Below are positions 4,419 through 5,709 of a stretch of 5,709 nt of DNA, in pieces. The position numbers and the translations under genes were made by a program. Origin of the DNA: JAVBOJ01 sp031550755 (lineage in GTDB: Bacteria > Bacillota > Clostridia > Oscillospirales > UBA929); NCBI GenBank assembly GCA_031550755.1, contig JAVBOJ010000094.1, forward strand, positions 1 through 5,709. The letters are read 5' to 3'. Position 1 is the first letter of the stretch; each line of letters begins with the position of its first letter. The notes under the pieces were generated by a model. It was not told where the DNA came from. It worked only from the letters and a program-made list of their open reading frames with translations, and did not search any database.

Positions 4419-5709
4419 ATGAAAAAAGCAAAACGTCTACTTATCCTGTTGATGGCAATCGTCATGACGCTGGGTATCGCCGCCTGCAACCCGGCCAAAC
4501 CCGCCGATACCATTTTGGTCATTGGCGTCGATGCCACCTTCGAGGAAAAGTGGAACCCGTTCCTGGTGGAAAGCGCCTATGACCATCAAGTGGTCGACCA
4601 GATCTTCACCCCGATCTGCCAGATCAACGCCAAAAACGAGCTGGAGCCCTACGGCGGCACCATCAAGGCCGAGCAGCAGGACGACGGCGGCGTGCTGTAC
4701 ACCATCACCGTCAACAAAAACATGACCTTCACCGACGGCGAAAAAGTTACCATTGACGATTATCTCTATGGTCTCTATGTCCGCGCGGATCCGAGCTATT
4801 CCGGCAAACCCGGCTCGCTGCTCGGTTCCTTCATCGAAGGCATCAACGAATATTTCTATGACAACCCCAACTATTCAACCGATATCGCGGGCATTGAGAC
4901 CGAAGCCGCCACCAAGTACGCCCCCGAGAACATTACTTGGGAAGACTTCCTCCTGTACGCCAAGGAAACCGGCCTTGACGCCTGGTGGACGGGCGACCCG
5001 GCCGGCGACATTGGCGACGGCAGAGATTGGGCCACCTATGTCACCGACGAAGGCTACGGCGACGATCTGGCCAAGATCGATGCGACCAATGCCGACCAGA
5101 TGCTCGAGTTGGTTGCCAAGGTTGAGTACGAGCTGTACAAGGAAGCCTACGACACTGTGTCCTGGTTCACCGATTACAACAAAGCGCAGTACGCCCTCAA
5201 CAACCTCGCCGGCGGCGTCAACGTGACCGAGATCTCGGGCGTCAAGCGCGTTGATGACTATACCTGCACCGTCAAATACACCAAGATCGACATCTACGCC
5301 GATCGCGGTCTGGCCGGCAATCACGGCGCCGGCAACCTCATCCCCGAGCATTATTACGGCAAGCTCACCAAGGGCGATGTGGCTCCCATTTTGGCCAATA
5401 TGAACCCCATGGGTTCCGGCCCGTATATCTGGGGCGGTTTTGCCGACAATATCGCTACCGCCACCGCCAACACGAAGTTCTTCAAAGGCGTGCCCAAGAC
5501 CGGTACCGTCCGTTGGCAGTATATCCCGCAGAATGACATTATGCCCAACCTGGCCGCCGGCAACATCGACATCGCCAACCCGTCCGCCAAAAAAGAGACG
5601 GTGGCGGAGATTAGAGAAAATCCCGATCTGCGCATGGACCTCATCGACAACGCCGGTTACGGCTATATGGCCATGAACACCGAGCGCGTGCCGCTGCAGG
5701 TGCGCAAAG
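4419..5709 (+). CDS. ABC transporter solute-binding lipoprotein, family 5 (SBP_bac_5), 3' end outside window
   Basis: The first 430 codons of an extracytoplasmic solute-binding protein of the oligopeptide/dipeptide/nickel (family 5) type; the frame is open to the window edge with no stop. Residues 1-22 are a lipoprotein signal peptide (KKAKR, hydrophobic core, lipobox IAAC), so the mature protein would be lipid-anchored at Cys23 on the outer face of the membrane. Family hallmarks in order are WNPF (46-49), the FTDGEKVTIDDYLYG region (104-118), VDDYTCTV (278-285), LIPEHYYG (307-314), GSGPY (332-336), GNIDIA (381-386) and a final YMAMNTERVPLQVRK (416-430), which matches the NT...P..D.RVR region, so roughly the last quarter is missing. 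Residues about 160-270, rich in Asp, Glu and Trp, look like an insertion relative to OppA/DppA. The family carries peptides, nickel or, in some bacteria, oligosaccharides; the neighbouring esterase favours oligosaccharide, by inference only. Permease and ATPase genes would be expected downstream. Confidence 0.9.
   Translation, partial: MKKAKRLLILLMAIVMTLGIAACNPAKPADTILVIGVDATFEEKWNPFLVESAYDHQVVDQIFTPICQINAKNELEPYGGTIKAEQQDDGGVLYTITVNKNMTFTDGEKVTIDDYLYGLYVRADPSYSGKPGSLLGSFIEGINEYFYDNPNYSTDIAGIETEAATKYAPENITWEDFLLYAKETGLDAWWTGDPAGDIGDGRDWATYVTDEGYGDDLAKIDATNADQMLELVAKVEYELYKEAYDTVSWFTDYNKAQYALNNLAGGVNVTEISGVKRVDDYTCTVKYTKIDIYADRGLAGNHGAGNLIPEHYYGKLTKGDVAPILANMNPMGSGPYIWGGFADNIATATANTKFFKGVPKTGTVRWQYIPQNDIMPNLAAGNIDIANPSAKKETVAEIRENPDLRMDLIDNAGYGYMAMNTERVPLQVRK

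Noticed and set aside
4319..4582. An 87-codon + strand frame starting with TTG before the binding-protein gene.
   Set aside because: Its start coincides with the -35 box, it has no ribosome binding site, and from 4419 it runs out of frame through a clear lipoprotein signal sequence.
4875..5351. Overlapping frames on both strands within the binding-protein gene, including a 158-codon minus-strand frame.
   Set aside because: They are shadows of the 4419-5709 coding frame, which carries the family 5 hallmarks throughout; no start signals or motifs support them.

Overview
The window looks like a piece of a carbohydrate-utilisation region from a GC-rich, Gram-positive anaerobe of the Clostridia type. 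This placement is inferred from purine-rich AGGAGG-type ribosome binding sites, a lipoprotein with an IAAC lipobox, a large secreted esterase carrying FIVAR-like and Big2-like modules, GC-rich coding sequence and AT-rich gaps. No rRNA or other marker gene is present to confirm it.

Layout, all on the + strand. Positions 1-175 are an AT-rich leader with a weak promoter candidate and tiny upstream reading frames. Positions 176-3124 encode a 982-residue secreted SGNH hydrolase of the rhamnogalacturonan acetylesterase (CE12-like) type, with an N-terminal beta-sandwich and a long string of accessory modules. A 48-bp gap follows, holding an orphan Shine-Dalgarno sequence and a 12-bp GC-rich hairpin. 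Positions 3173-4195 encode a complete NAD-type zinc-dependent medium-chain dehydrogenase of the sorbitol/threonine dehydrogenase class. Positions 4196-4418 are an AT-rich regulatory gap with two palindromes, a good sigma-A-type promoter and a leader hairpin. From 4419 to the window edge runs the first 430 codons of a family 5 (SBP_bac_5) ABC-transporter solute-binding lipoprotein, which has no stop in the window.

How the parts may work together (inference): the secreted esterase would remove acetyl groups from pectic or similar polysaccharide outside the cell, the lipoprotein would capture a released oligosaccharide (or a peptide) for import, and the cytoplasmic dehydrogenase would oxidise a polyol, sugar or sugar-acid intermediate. 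The first two genes are probably co-transcribed; the binding-protein gene has its own promoter. No mobile element, CRISPR array, tRNA or rRNA was seen. I did not find a clearly new system. The points most worth a second look are the intergenic hairpin arrangement, the paired palindromes before the transporter gene, the modular architecture of the esterase and the large insertion in the binding protein.
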